The notes: generated by a model not told the origin, from the sequence alone. Counted from the stretch's first letter, positions 1-5,412 are shown. The stretch: DNA of 7,262 nt from WJLC01 sp964600865 (GCA_964600865.1 CAZRJP010000028.1:1-7262); one strand, 5' to 3'. A program made the numbers and translations.

Positions 1-1
1 A

Positions 2-739
2 CTATTGTAACTCATTAAGGTCTTTCCATAGAACTAATTTACCTTTTTTATCTCTTAAAAATAAGGTATCTTGCTTATCTAAATCCATAACCACATATAA
101 TTCTTCTTGAGGATTTAAGATTTCATCTGAGAATATTATCTTTTCCCTACCTTCTGCTTTAATACTCCAACCACTAACATCACATTCAAATGAACAGGTA
201 TTTTTAACTGACTTTTTCTTATTATTCTCTGTATTACCTAAAACAATACAATCATTACATTTGTGAGTAGATTTTTCACATAAATTCTCTCCATTTTCTA
301 AACACTTTTGCCATGCATCATAAAATTCATCAAAATACTCTCCTCTTCCAGAAGGAAAATAATAATTTGCATAACCTTTTTCAACCATCTCTAAGTTAAG
401 GTTTGCATTATTAAATATTACATATGCTAATAATCTATCATATTTATCGTACTTTTCAGAAGTAGTTTTTAATGTCACATTCTTATCTTTTATCTTTTGA
501 AACAGGTAATCTCCTGCTTCATAAAAATATCTCTCTCCTCTTTCAGGAGAATCTATTCCCAATAATCTGATACTTTCTTCATTTGTTTTAATAGTATCTC
601 CATCAATAATATCTGTCACATAAACTGTTTTTTCATCTCCAAGAAAGTTAATTAAAGAGTTGTCCAAAAAAGCATAATTAATAGTGAATAAGAGGATTAT
701 TGCCACACTGATTATTATTATCTCTTTTTTATGTTTCAT
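2..739 (-). CDS. Membrane-anchored thermonuclease (SNase-like) with C-terminal lamin-tail domain
   Basis: Predicted extracytoplasmic nuclease of the staphylococcal nuclease family, which cleaves DNA and RNA phosphodiester bonds with Ca2+. Residues 5-25 are a hydrophobic signal or anchor helix after a lysine-rich N-terminus. Residues 38-150 are the SNase domain: IDGDT (45-49), RLLGIDSPE (58-66) and DKYDRLLAY (98-106). These supply the expected catalytic Arg58, Glu66 and Arg102 and acidic metal ligands (Asp46/48, Asp63), so it should be active. Cysteines 146, 154, 161 and 164 sit in the linker. Residues about 180-240 (CSFECDVSGW, then an ILNP turn and a DTLFLRDKKGK strand pair) match a lamin-tail (LTD) Ig-like domain, known in archaeal and bacterial secreted nucleases. 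The ORF is complete, ending TAG at positions 4-2. Its ATG overlaps the upstream stop (ATGA), with no SD visible, so translational coupling is likely. The family call is firm; the biological role (DNA scavenging or defence) is open. Confidence 0.88.
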   Translation of the reverse strand: MKHKKEIIIISVAIILLFTINYAFLDNSLINFLGDEKTVYVTDIIDGDTIKTNEESIRLLGIDSPERGERYFYEAGDYLFQKIKDKNVTLKTTSEKYDKYDRLLAYVIFNNANLNLEMVEKGYANYYFPSGRGEYFDEFYDAWQKCLENGENLCEKSTHKCNDCIVLGNTENNKKKSVKNTCSFECDVSGWSIKAEGREKIIFSDEILNPQEELYVVMDLDKQDTLFLRDKKGKLVLWKDLNELQ

Positions 740-1107
740 TTCACACTACACATAACTTTTGAGTTAGGTATTTTATCATCAATTTTTTCAAATATAATCG
801 GTTTATATTCTACTCTTTTATTTCTTATATTCATACTAAAATTAAGATTAATTTGTATTGTCCCTTCTTTAATTTGAGATTTCATATTAAAATTTTGAAG
901 GTTATTTAATTGTTTTTTTGATATTCCAAATAATTTAGAAGCATCAAATATTTGTAATCCTACAATAAAATCCTCTTTATCAAAATCTATAACTAGGTTA
1001 TGCAACTCAATTGAATGAGAATACTCTCTATTTTTAACCTTAAAGAAAAAAATATCATTTTTAAGGTCATAATCAGATTTGCCAATTTTTTTCAAAAATC
1101 TATCCAT
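736..1107 (-). CDS. DUF2283-like small protein, putative antitoxin
   Basis: A 123-aa protein. Residues 12-60 resemble DUF2283: a YDLKNDIFFFKV strand, then HNLVIDFDKEDFIVGLQIFDAS (written here in two parts: HNLVIDFDKED at 36-46 and FIVGLQIFDAS at 47-57). This matches the family pattern of an acidic 'vivDyD...ivGieilDAS' strand pair. The C-terminal 65 residues are extra compared with usual DUF2283 proteins (about 60-90 aa) and are lysine-rich, with alternating hydrophobic residues. From memory, DUF2283 genes often sit directly beside DUF4258 genes, and the upstream gene here is DUF4258-like, so an antitoxin or partner role is a fair inference, not shown. It overlaps the upstream gene by 8 bp and the downstream nuclease by an ATGA. 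A strong SD six bases before the ATG supports this start. Confidence 0.62.
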   Translation of the reverse strand: MDRFLKKIGKSDYDLKNDIFFFKVKNREYSHSIELHNLVIDFDKEDFIVGLQIFDASKLFGISKKQLNNLQNFNMKSQIKEGTIQINLNFSMNIRNKRVEYKPIIFEKIDDKIPNSKVMCSVK

Positions 1108-1438
1108 TTCTTATCTCCTTCCTTTGTTGTTTATTTAAAATATAAAATGTAACTATATAAATCTTATGAGATGTAAGGTCAAGTAATATTCTAAGGTATT
1201 TTTTATTATAATTATAGATTACTGCAAGATTATCATTATTTTGCACCCACACTTCTAATGGTCTGCAATTCACTAAAATTCTTTTAAGCTCATTTTCAGT
1301 ATAGATTTTTCTTTGTTTTTCACTCAATCTAAAGAAGGTATGTGCAGTTGATTCTATATTCTCTTTACCATATTTTTCTATTTTATCTAAGAAACGGGAA
1401 ACCTTTAATTTACTTTTAATCCTATGTTCTTTAATCAT
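1100..1438 (-). CDS. DUF4258-like small protein, putative RelE/BrnT-type toxin
   Basis: A 112-aa basic protein, first gene of the three-gene operon. After a lysine-rich helix (1-28) comes a DUF4258-like pattern: AHTFFRLSEKQRKIYTENEL (32-51) corresponds to the family's 'HA..RM.eRgIteeEi' helix. Strands at LEVWVQNNDNLAVIYN (61-76) and YLRILLDL (81-88) follow, then a final IYIVTFYIL strand (93-101) like the usual 'viTvY' end. DUF4258 has been linked by others to the RelE/BrnT-type fold of ribosome-dependent or free RNases, but I cannot see proven catalytic residues; His33, Arg37 and Arg83 are candidates. The ATG at 1438 has no SD and lies about 25 bases from a TATA-like stretch, consistent with a leaderless message. 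The stop overlaps the next gene by 8 bp. Toxin status rests on this weak family match and the DUF2283-like neighbour. Confidence 0.52.
   Translation of the reverse strand: MIKEHRIKSKLKVSRFLDKIEKYGKENIESTAHTFFRLSEKQRKIYTENELKRILVNCRPLEVWVQNNDNLAVIYNYNKKYLRILLDLTSHKIYIVTFYILNKQQRKEIRNG
1114..1120 (-). promoter_or_regulatory. Shine-Dalgarno for the DUF2283-like gene
   Basis: On the minus strand AAGGAGA lies six bases before the ATG at 1107, inside the 3' end of the preceding gene. It fixes the start codon and shows that internal operon genes here use SD-dependent initiation. Confidence 0.75.
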
Positions 1439-1455
1439 TAGACAATAAATATTAT

Positions 1456-1472
1456 TTTATTAATATAATTTT
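1456..1472 (-). promoter_or_regulatory. Possible TATA element of the 1438-2 operon
   Basis: An AT-only stretch (minus strand about AAATTATATTAATAAA) is centred about 26 bp upstream of the ATG at 1438, the distance expected if transcription starts at or near the start codon. The whole intergenic region is AT-rich, so the element is only weakly distinct. The remaining bases to 1554 show no gene. Confidence 0.35.
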
Positions 1473-1554
1473 AGATTGTTTAGTATAGAGTTATTGATTC
1501 TTTAAACAATTTAAAAAATTTAGTAAGACTCTTCTCTTTTTTATGTCTCATATT

Positions 1555-1559
1555 AAAAA
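1555..1559 (-). terminator. Oligo-T terminator after tRNA-Leu
   Basis: On the minus strand, five T residues follow directly after the discriminator A of the tRNA. This is the usual archaeal oligo-T termination signal for a tRNA gene. It is short, and no hairpin other than the tRNA itself precedes it. Confidence 0.5.
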
Positions 1560-1706
1560 TGCGAGGGACAGGGTTCGAACCTGCGTAAGCACTAAGCTAC
1601 AGGATTTCTAACTTTTGAGTTTCCAGTAAAGTTGGAAACCCTAAAATCCATATATTGGATTTTTAAGTCTTAAGTCCTGCCTGTTTGACCACTCCAGCAC
1701 CCTCGC
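1560..1706 (-). tRNA. tRNA-Leu(UAA), type II, with a 63-nt intron
   Basis: Every arm is readable. The acceptor stem is GCGAGGG (1706-1700) with CCCTCGC (1567-1561), and the discriminator is A73 at 1560 with no encoded CCA. The D arm is CTG/CAG around a loop containing GTGG. The anticodon stem is CAGGA (1679-1675) with TCCTG (1604-1600), and the spliced loop CTTAAGA gives anticodon TAA (1672-1670). A 15-nt variable region (1599-1585), AGC/GCT at its core, marks a class II tRNA. The T arm is GCAGG-TTCGAAC-CCTGT (1584-1568). Spliced length is 84 nt. The anticodon, long variable arm and A73 together indicate leucine; archaeal tRNA-Ser normally carries G73. The intron after G37 splits the gene. 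A TATA box lies 22-34 bp upstream and an oligo-T follows, so it is its own transcription unit. Confidence 0.95.
1606..1668 (-). other. Archaeal tRNA intron at position 37/38 with a bulge-helix-bulge
   Basis: A 63-nt intron lies between G37 (1669) and A38 (1605). The splice site folds as anticodon stem CAGGA/TCCTG, then CTTA opposite TTAG (one mismatch). Three-base bulges AGA and AAA carry the two cuts, followed by CTT/AAG starting the intron stem. This is a relaxed bulge-helix-bulge, the substrate of archaeal tRNA splicing endonuclease. The body holds two consecutive hairpins. The first is AAAATCCA/TGGATTTT, a perfect 8-bp stem. The second is GGGTTTCCA/TGGAAACTC, a 9-bp stem with one G-U. No LAGLIDADG ORF, C/D box or H/ACA signal is seen in it. 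Confidence 0.88.
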
Positions 1707-1727
1707 TTATAAAATTATTAGTAGAAC

Positions 1728-1740
1728 TATATTATAAATA
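1728..1740 (-). promoter_or_regulatory. TATA box of the tRNA-Leu gene
   Basis: The minus strand reads TATTTATAATATA at 22-34 bp upstream of the mature 5' end, the standard place for an archaeal TATA element. The only other content of the 1707-1762 gap is the end of the preceding gene's transcript. Confidence 0.6.
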
Positions 1741-1762
1741 TTGCTAATTGAATTTTACTACT

Positions 1763-2002
1763 TTATTCTTTACTTTTTTTGTTTTGAGTAACTTTAACAC
1801 CTAATTCCTGAAGTCTTTTAAGGTGCATTTGCATAATGCCTTCGATGTTTTTAATCATTTTAATTAGTTCATTTCTTTCACTAACTAAAGTGTTTAAAGC
1901 ACCCTGATGAAAGCCAATCTCAGCTTCCTTTGACATTTTAGGTTTTTTATTACCCTCAGTTTTGTCTAAAGCTTTCTCAAGTTTATCTGTTTTCTTTGCC
2001 AT
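1763..2002 (-). CDS. Small lysine-rich coiled-coil protein, unknown function
   Basis: A 79-aa soluble protein that I cannot assign to a named family. Residues 1-28 are highly charged and probably disordered (K-rich, AKKTDKLEKALDK). Residues 28-68 form one long predicted amphipathic helix or coiled coil, starting IGFHQGALNTLVSERNEL and continuing to MQMHLKRLQELGVKV. The GFHQGAL and MHLKRLQELG segments look like conserved family blocks, as seen in short DPANN proteins. The tail is again basic. There is no signal peptide, membrane segment or cysteine. The ATG at 2002 is about 25 bp from the centre of a good TATA box, so the mRNA is probably leaderless; no SD is present. It lies upstream of tRNA-Leu on the same strand and diverges from the gene at 2091. 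Nucleic-acid binding or a structural role is possible but not shown. Confidence 0.75.
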   Translation of the reverse strand: MAKKTDKLEKALDKTEGNKKPKMSKEAEIGFHQGALNTLVSERNELIKMIKNIEGIMQMHLKRLQELGVKVTQNKKSKE

Positions 2003-2020
2003 AATAAAAAATGTTTAAAA

Positions 2021-2033
2021 TTACTTATAAAGT
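2021..2033 (-). promoter_or_regulatory. TATA box for the 79-aa gene
   Basis: The minus strand reads AACTTTATAAGTAA around these positions, 19-31 bp upstream of the ATG at 2002. The core is flanked by ACTT/AAGT inverted halves. The distance implies a transcription start at the ATG, that is a leaderless message. Confidence 0.6.
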
Positions 2034-2060
2034 TATGTATTAAGTAAGATTAATTTATAG

Positions 2061-2070
2061 AATATAAAAG
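2061..2070 (+). promoter_or_regulatory. TATA box for the gene at 2091
   Basis: AATATAAAAG is centred about 26 bp before the ATG at 2091, predicting a leaderless transcript from that codon. This supports ATG 2091 over the in-frame ATG at 2100. The region is shared with the divergent promoter at 2021-2033. Confidence 0.5.
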
Positions 2071-2090
2071 ATTATAAATTATTATAGGTT

Positions 2091-2621
2091 ATGAATATAA
2101 TGAACCCAGAAATAGTTACAACTGTCCTAGGAAAATTTGAAGATGGTGCAGAGATAAATAATGAAACAGAAATGAATCTTCTAAAAAGATATAGTTTGAC
2201 TGGAATGGTAGAGTTTGGAGTTAGTCTTGAGAATAAAAAAGCACAAGCAAAACTCACTAAAAGAGGAAAATGGTGGATTAAAGACAGAGAGGAATATCAT
2301 ACAGAAAAAATAGGTTTAATTAAGGAAAATGTTTCTAAATTTACTAAAAAGGAAATGAGTTCTATAGAAAGTATTTTGGAAGAAAATAATTTTTTTGAAA
2401 AAAGAGCAGGTGATTATAGACACAAAGGTGAAGAAGGAATTAGTATGGAGGTTTTTTCTAATAGAATACAAATAAATAGAGTAGATAAGAGAATTGTTAA
2501 GAAAATAATAGATACAAGTAATTTAGAGTATATTACTTTTTTATATAGAAATATTAATTCATCTGGTTTTTTGTTACCAGTTGAGGATTATTTTGATAGA
2601 ATATACAATTCAGATTCTTAG
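2091..2621 (+). CDS. Hypothetical protein with a possible winged-helix N-terminus
   Basis: A 176-aa charged cytosolic protein; family not recognised. Residues 23-62 (ETEMNLLKRYSLTGMVEFGV then AKLTKRGKWWI) read like the last part of a winged helix, with a recognition helix, a 'LTgmV.fG' turn, a wing, and an 'LT.rGk' closing strand. A DNA-binding regulator is therefore possible, at low confidence. Residues 70-110 are lysine- and glutamate-rich helices (EKIGLIKENVSKFTKKEM), and the C-terminal half alternates strands and helices without a known motif. There is no signal peptide, membrane segment or cysteine. An in-frame ATG three codons in (2100) is an alternative start, but the TATA spacing favours 2091. 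The gene diverges from the small coiled-coil gene and ends in TAG, 122 bp before the lipoprotein gene. Confidence 0.72.
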   Translation: MNIMNPEIVTTVLGKFEDGAEINNETEMNLLKRYSLTGMVEFGVSLENKKAQAKLTKRGKWWIKDREEYHTEKIGLIKENVSKFTKKEMSSIESILEENNFFEKRAGDYRHKGEEGISMEVFSNRIQINRVDKRIVKKIIDTSNLEYITFLYRNINSSGFLLPVEDYFDRIYNSDS

Positions 2622-2628
2622 CAATTTT

Positions 2629-2678
2629 ACATAAATTATTTATACATTAATTTCTTTATAAGTATACATAAATTTATG
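2629..2678 (+). repeat. Repeated AT palindromes upstream of the lipoprotein promoter
   Basis: ACATAAATT occurs at 2629-2637 and again at 2666-2674. Each copy lies in a palindrome: ATAAATTATTTAT at 2631-2643 (odd centre) and CATAAATTTATG at 2667-2678 (perfect 12 bp). The second ends 20 bp before the TATA region. These could be paired regulator sites, but chance is a real alternative in DNA this AT-rich. Confidence 0.3.
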
Positions 2679-2697
2679 AAGTAAAAACAAGGGAAAA

Positions 2698-2709
2698 CCT
2701 TTATATACT
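2698..2709 (+). promoter_or_regulatory. TATA box of the lipoprotein gene
   Basis: CCTTTATATACT, preceded by purine-rich GGGAAAA as a possible BRE, is the best-formed archaeal TATA box in the window. A start about 26 bp downstream falls near 2730, leaving a leader of about 14 bases with no SD before the ATG at 2744. Confidence 0.7.
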
Positions 2710-2722
2710 ACTGTCACGTAGT
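2707..2722 (+). promoter_or_regulatory. Inverted repeat between TATA box and transcription start
   Basis: ACTAC-N6-GTAGT begins inside the 3' edge of the TATA box and ends about 8 bp before the predicted transcription start. A protein bound there would block TBP/TFB or polymerase loading, so it is a candidate operator. It is a single copy with 5-bp arms, so support is limited. Confidence 0.35.
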
Positions 2723-2743
2723 TACAATAGAATAATCACTAAA

Positions 2744-4108
2744 ATGGGGCTCTTAAATAGATTATATGAAACAGGTAGAAAGACTAAATTAGCTTTAGGT
2801 TTAGCAGGTGCATTAGCTCTATCACCACTTATTTCTGGTTGTGGGAGTGATTCAGGAGATGATTCTACTCCAAAGCCAAATGAGGCTCCTGTATTCAAAA
2901 CAATTGATTTTCCAACAACATCAATGGAAAACCAAGAATATACTGGAATTGTTGAAGTAGAAGATGCAGAAGGAGATGAAATAACATTAACAGTAGAAGG
3001 ACCTACCGGACATTATGTTAATCAAATAGGAACAAATGAGTATGAAGTAAAATGGACTCCAGAGGATTTCCAATCAGATGATACACATTATTTTCAATTA
3101 GAGATAAGTGATGGATATGACCATAATGGAGATGAAGTAGTAAATAAAGATGATGCAAATATAGAGCCAACTAATTTAATTTATGTAACAAATGTAGAAA
3201 CAGCTTTAGGAAATATAAAGGCATTTTTAGATGATTCTAATTTAGAGAATATAAGGGTTCAATTTGATTCTACTGATAGAACTTTCACAACATGGACAAA
3301 TTCAAATGGAAACTGGCAAGTAGAAGATATGCCAGATGGAACTTATGATACAATGATAAAAGACGATAATACTACTCCTGTTTATGATACATATATCCCA
3401 GGCAGTTTTATTGTAAATAAAACAAAAGCAGATGAAAGTAAACTTGAAAAAAATTGCAAATTACTTAAAATTGAACATAGAGAATTCTTAAATGATTGTA
3501 TGAGATATAATGGAGAGTTAAGAAGGTGGAAAAATAAACCATTGTTTAATATTTACACAATTGATGAATATTCTGGAACACAAGTAGATTCTGCAAAGAT
3601 AGATGAAATAAAAGATGTAATAATAAATGATATGTCTACATTTTGTCAAGATACTTATGATTTTACTGAATCAGATATAGAATTAATAAATGAAGAACAA
3701 CCAGGAGAATATGAAATAGGATATATTACAATTGGATTTGATGATGGGACTTCCGCTTCAGGACTTAATTCAAGCCAATTTGATTCAGAAGATTATATAA
3801 CTGCATCTAGCACATCATTTCATACAACAGCAGAGAGGACAGCCCAATTACAAGAATTAACAGAGAATTTAATTGGTTCAGGTGAAACAAATGACCCTGC
3901 TTATTTAGATAGTATTTTATATGATATGTTTGAACCTTCAGACCCAGAACCAACAGCAACACAATTCTCAGATAATGATTTAGCAATAAGTAAGGCAGTA
4001 TATAATCAAGAGTTTCAAAGAGCACATGAAAATGCTTGCCTTGGAGGCGAAGATTGGAATGATTATGACCCGGGATGGGATAATAATCCTGTTATATGGA
4101 ATGAGTAA
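2744..4108 (+). CDS. Surface lipoprotein with Ig-like domains and a degenerate metzincin-like domain
   Basis: A 454-aa exported protein. Basic residues 6-15, a hydrophobic stretch (16-30) and lipobox ISGC (30-33) predict lipid attachment at Cys33, followed by an acidic linker. Residues 46-150 look like a cadherin/Ig-type beta-sandwich (NEAPVF, VEDAEGDEITLTV, YEVKWTP, FQLEISDG), with a DHNGDEVVNKDD loop (126-137) resembling a Ca2+-binding dockerin or EF-type loop. Residues 153-225 resemble a carboxypeptidase-regulatory-like sandwich (TNSNGNWQVEDMPDGTYD). Residues 262-430 follow the order of matrixin/metzincin peptidases: a WKNKPLFNIYT strand, helix, GYITIGFDDG strand, a putative active-site helix, then SILYD (390-394) like a SIMYD Met-turn. 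At the zinc site the sequence is QELTENLIGSGE (370-381), so the expected histidines are Gln370, Glu374 and Glu381, and catalysis is unlikely. It is convergent with the next gene. Export is firm; the peptidase ancestry is inferred. Confidence 0.82.
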   Translation: MGLLNRLYETGRKTKLALGLAGALALSPLISGCGSDSGDDSTPKPNEAPVFKTIDFPTTSMENQEYTGIVEVEDAEGDEITLTVEGPTGHYVNQIGTNEYEVKWTPEDFQSDDTHYFQLEISDGYDHNGDEVVNKDDANIEPTNLIYVTNVETALGNIKAFLDDSNLENIRVQFDSTDRTFTTWTNSNGNWQVEDMPDGTYDTMIKDDNTTPVYDTYIPGSFIVNKTKADESKLEKNCKLLKIEHREFLNDCMRYNGELRRWKNKPLFNIYTIDEYSGTQVDSAKIDEIKDVIINDMSTFCQDTYDFTESDIELINEEQPGEYEIGYITIGFDDGTSASGLNSSQFDSEDYITASSTSFHTTAERTAQLQELTENLIGSGETNDPAYLDSILYDMFEPSDPEPTATQFSDNDLAISKAVYNQEFQRAHENACLGGEDWNDYDPGWDNNPVIWNE

Positions 4109-4119
4109 TTTTATTTTTT
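4109..4119 (+). terminator. T-rich terminator after the lipoprotein gene
   Basis: TTTTATTTTTT starts right after the TAA stop, in the 29-bp gap between the two convergent genes. Oligo-T without a hairpin is the usual archaeal termination signal. Confidence 0.5.
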
Positions 4120-4137
4120 AATTCTTAATAGAAATAA

Positions 4138-5271
4138 TTAAAAGGTTTCAATATTATACCAATATCCATAATTAACATCAGAAGTAACTTGGGCACAATA
4201 ATAGTATTTCCCATTTTCATATTTTATTGGACCCTCTTGTTTTGTATCATCTAAGTATAATCCCTCATTTGATATTGCCTGTGATACAGGAATTGTACAT
4301 ATTCCTGTAGAAAGTGTCCTTTCGCATTCTCCTTTTTTAAAATTAAATGCATACTCCCTAGGACAACAACCACCACCCTCCTCAGTTGTAGTAGTTCCAG
4401 GAGGTGTCCAAGAACATGCATTAGGAACAGTATTCCTACAAGAATCTTTGTCTGTAAAAACCTCACAATCTACATCATTTGAACAGCATATTTTTATAGG
4501 GTAGCCATTTTCAGAGTAATCACATGTTTCTAAATGGGCATTTTCTTCAGAAGATAATCTAACTATGCATTCCTCATCATTAGTAACATTACAATCTTCT
4601 CCTTGTGAAGTATCTACAGCTCTGCATTCCATATTAGAGTAGCATATAGAAGAAGCACCAGAATAATGTTGTGCATTTGCATGAGCATTTGTCTCTCCAG
4701 ATAAGAATAATACCTCATTACCTCCAGAACAACCATAAGGATTTTCATCACCAACAGGCCAGCCAAATATATCTGAGTGTTTTATTTCTACTTGATAATT
4801 AGGGTCATTCCATGTACATCCCCTTTGTCCTTGACAAGTTTCTGCTGAATCAATATCTTCACACGCAGTGGATATCTTACCCCTACAACCACTTGGCTTA
4901 AATAAAACAGTAACCCATTCACATCCTTCAGTATTTTTACAACCATATTTATCCTCATCAAAAGTATTACATATAGAACTGAAACATTCCCCCCATCCAA
5001 AATATCCACCATCATCCCAATAACATCCATCTTGGCTATTACATTCACCTTCCTGTGAGAACACACAATTTAATGAGTCTCCTTCACATTTTGCTTCAAT
5101 TGAAGAATCAGGATTATATGTGGCTTTTTGGGCGTGAGCATTAGTGTGTGAAGATATCTTGAAAACCACATCATTTTCATAGGATGGAGGAATAGCACCA
5201 GAAACTAAAACAAAATTTACTAATAATAAAAATAATCCTGCGAATACTCCTAAAGCAACTCTCTTTTTCAT
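4138..5271 (-). CDS. Secreted cysteine-rich repeat protein, unknown function
   Basis: A 377-aa protein with a classical signal peptide (MKKR, then hydrophobic 5-23, cleavage probable near VSGA 23-26). No C-terminal membrane anchor is seen. It has 28 cysteines, all after the signal, implying many disulfides outside the cell. Two internal repeats are visible. The first has a core of strand + S.(x)TNAHA: FKISSHTNAHA (37-47), FLSGETNAHANA (189-200), VRLSSEENAHLE (237-248). The latter two continue to a C[CY]SN ending (210-213 and 262-265). The second is a C-x5-C-x-W unit ('GC.W') at 77-85, 111-119 and 146-154, with a longer version at 278-288. CCPREYAFN (302-310) and a YYYCAQV...YGYWYNIE tail close the protein. 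I associate such NAHA and GC.W units with DPANN secreted proteins, but know no function; adhesion is a guess. It has its own leaderless-type promoter. Confidence 0.85.
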   Translation of the reverse strand: MKKRVALGVFAGLFLLLVNFVLVSGAIPPSYENDVVFKISSHTNAHAQKATYNPDSSIEAKCEGDSLNCVFSQEGECNSQDGCYWDDGGYFGWGECFSSICNTFDEDKYGCKNTEGCEWVTVLFKPSGCRGKISTACEDIDSAETCQGQRGCTWNDPNYQVEIKHSDIFGWPVGDENPYGCSGGNEVLFLSGETNAHANAQHYSGASSICYSNMECRAVDTSQGEDCNVTNDEECIVRLSSEENAHLETCDYSENGYPIKICCSNDVDCEVFTDKDSCRNTVPNACSWTPPGTTTTEEGGGCCPREYAFNFKKGECERTLSTGICTIPVSQAISNEGLYLDDTKQEGPIKYENGKYYYCAQVTSDVNYGYWYNIETF

Positions 5272-5288
5272 AGATTAAAATAGAATTT

Positions 5289-5303
5289 AAGTTTTATAAA
5301 CTT
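5289..5303 (-). promoter_or_regulatory. TATA box of the cysteine-rich protein gene
   Basis: The TATA core lies within AAGTTT-N3-AAACTT, a perfect 6-bp inverted repeat, centred about 25 bp from the ATG at 5271. The spacing predicts a leaderless mRNA; no SD is present. Confidence 0.6.
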
Positions 5304-5376
5304 TCTCATAATGCTAGAGAATATTATCTTTGAAAGAGTCTCAAAAATAAGAGAGTTATTTATATATTCTAATTTA

Positions 5377-5387
5377 TTTTTATAAGC
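5377..5387 (+). promoter_or_regulatory. TATA box of the 5413-7133 operon
   Basis: TTTTTATAAGC is centred about 30 bp before the ATG at 5413. A start about 26 bp downstream would leave a leader of only about 5 bases, and no SD precedes the ATG. The 141-bp divergent intergenic region 5272-5412 holds only this and the opposite promoter. Confidence 0.55.
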
Positions 5388-5412
5388 AAGATAAATAAAT
5401 TTAAAGATTAAA

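Noticed and set aside
1606..1668. Box C/D guide RNA or homing endonuclease within the tRNA intron
   Set aside because: No RUGAUGA/CUGA box pair is present, and 63 nt is too short for an endonuclease gene.
1500..1760. tRNA-Leu as an integration site (att) for a mobile element
   Set aside because: I found no second copy of the tRNA 3' end and no integrase gene in the window.
2072..2257. Minus-strand ORF of 61 codons overlapping the start of the 176-aa gene
   Set aside because: It is antisense to a better ORF with a matching TATA box, has low-complexity composition and no start signal; it also runs into the shared promoter region.
3807..4025. Minus-strand ORF of 72 codons inside the lipoprotein gene
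   Set aside because: A leucine/tyrosine-rich shadow of the peptidase-like region, with no promoter or SD.
4251..5066. Two shorter minus-strand ORFs (4251-4466, 4788-5066) within the cysteine-rich gene
   Set aside because: They are in another frame of the same strand; the main frame has a signal peptide and repeats, so these are shadows.
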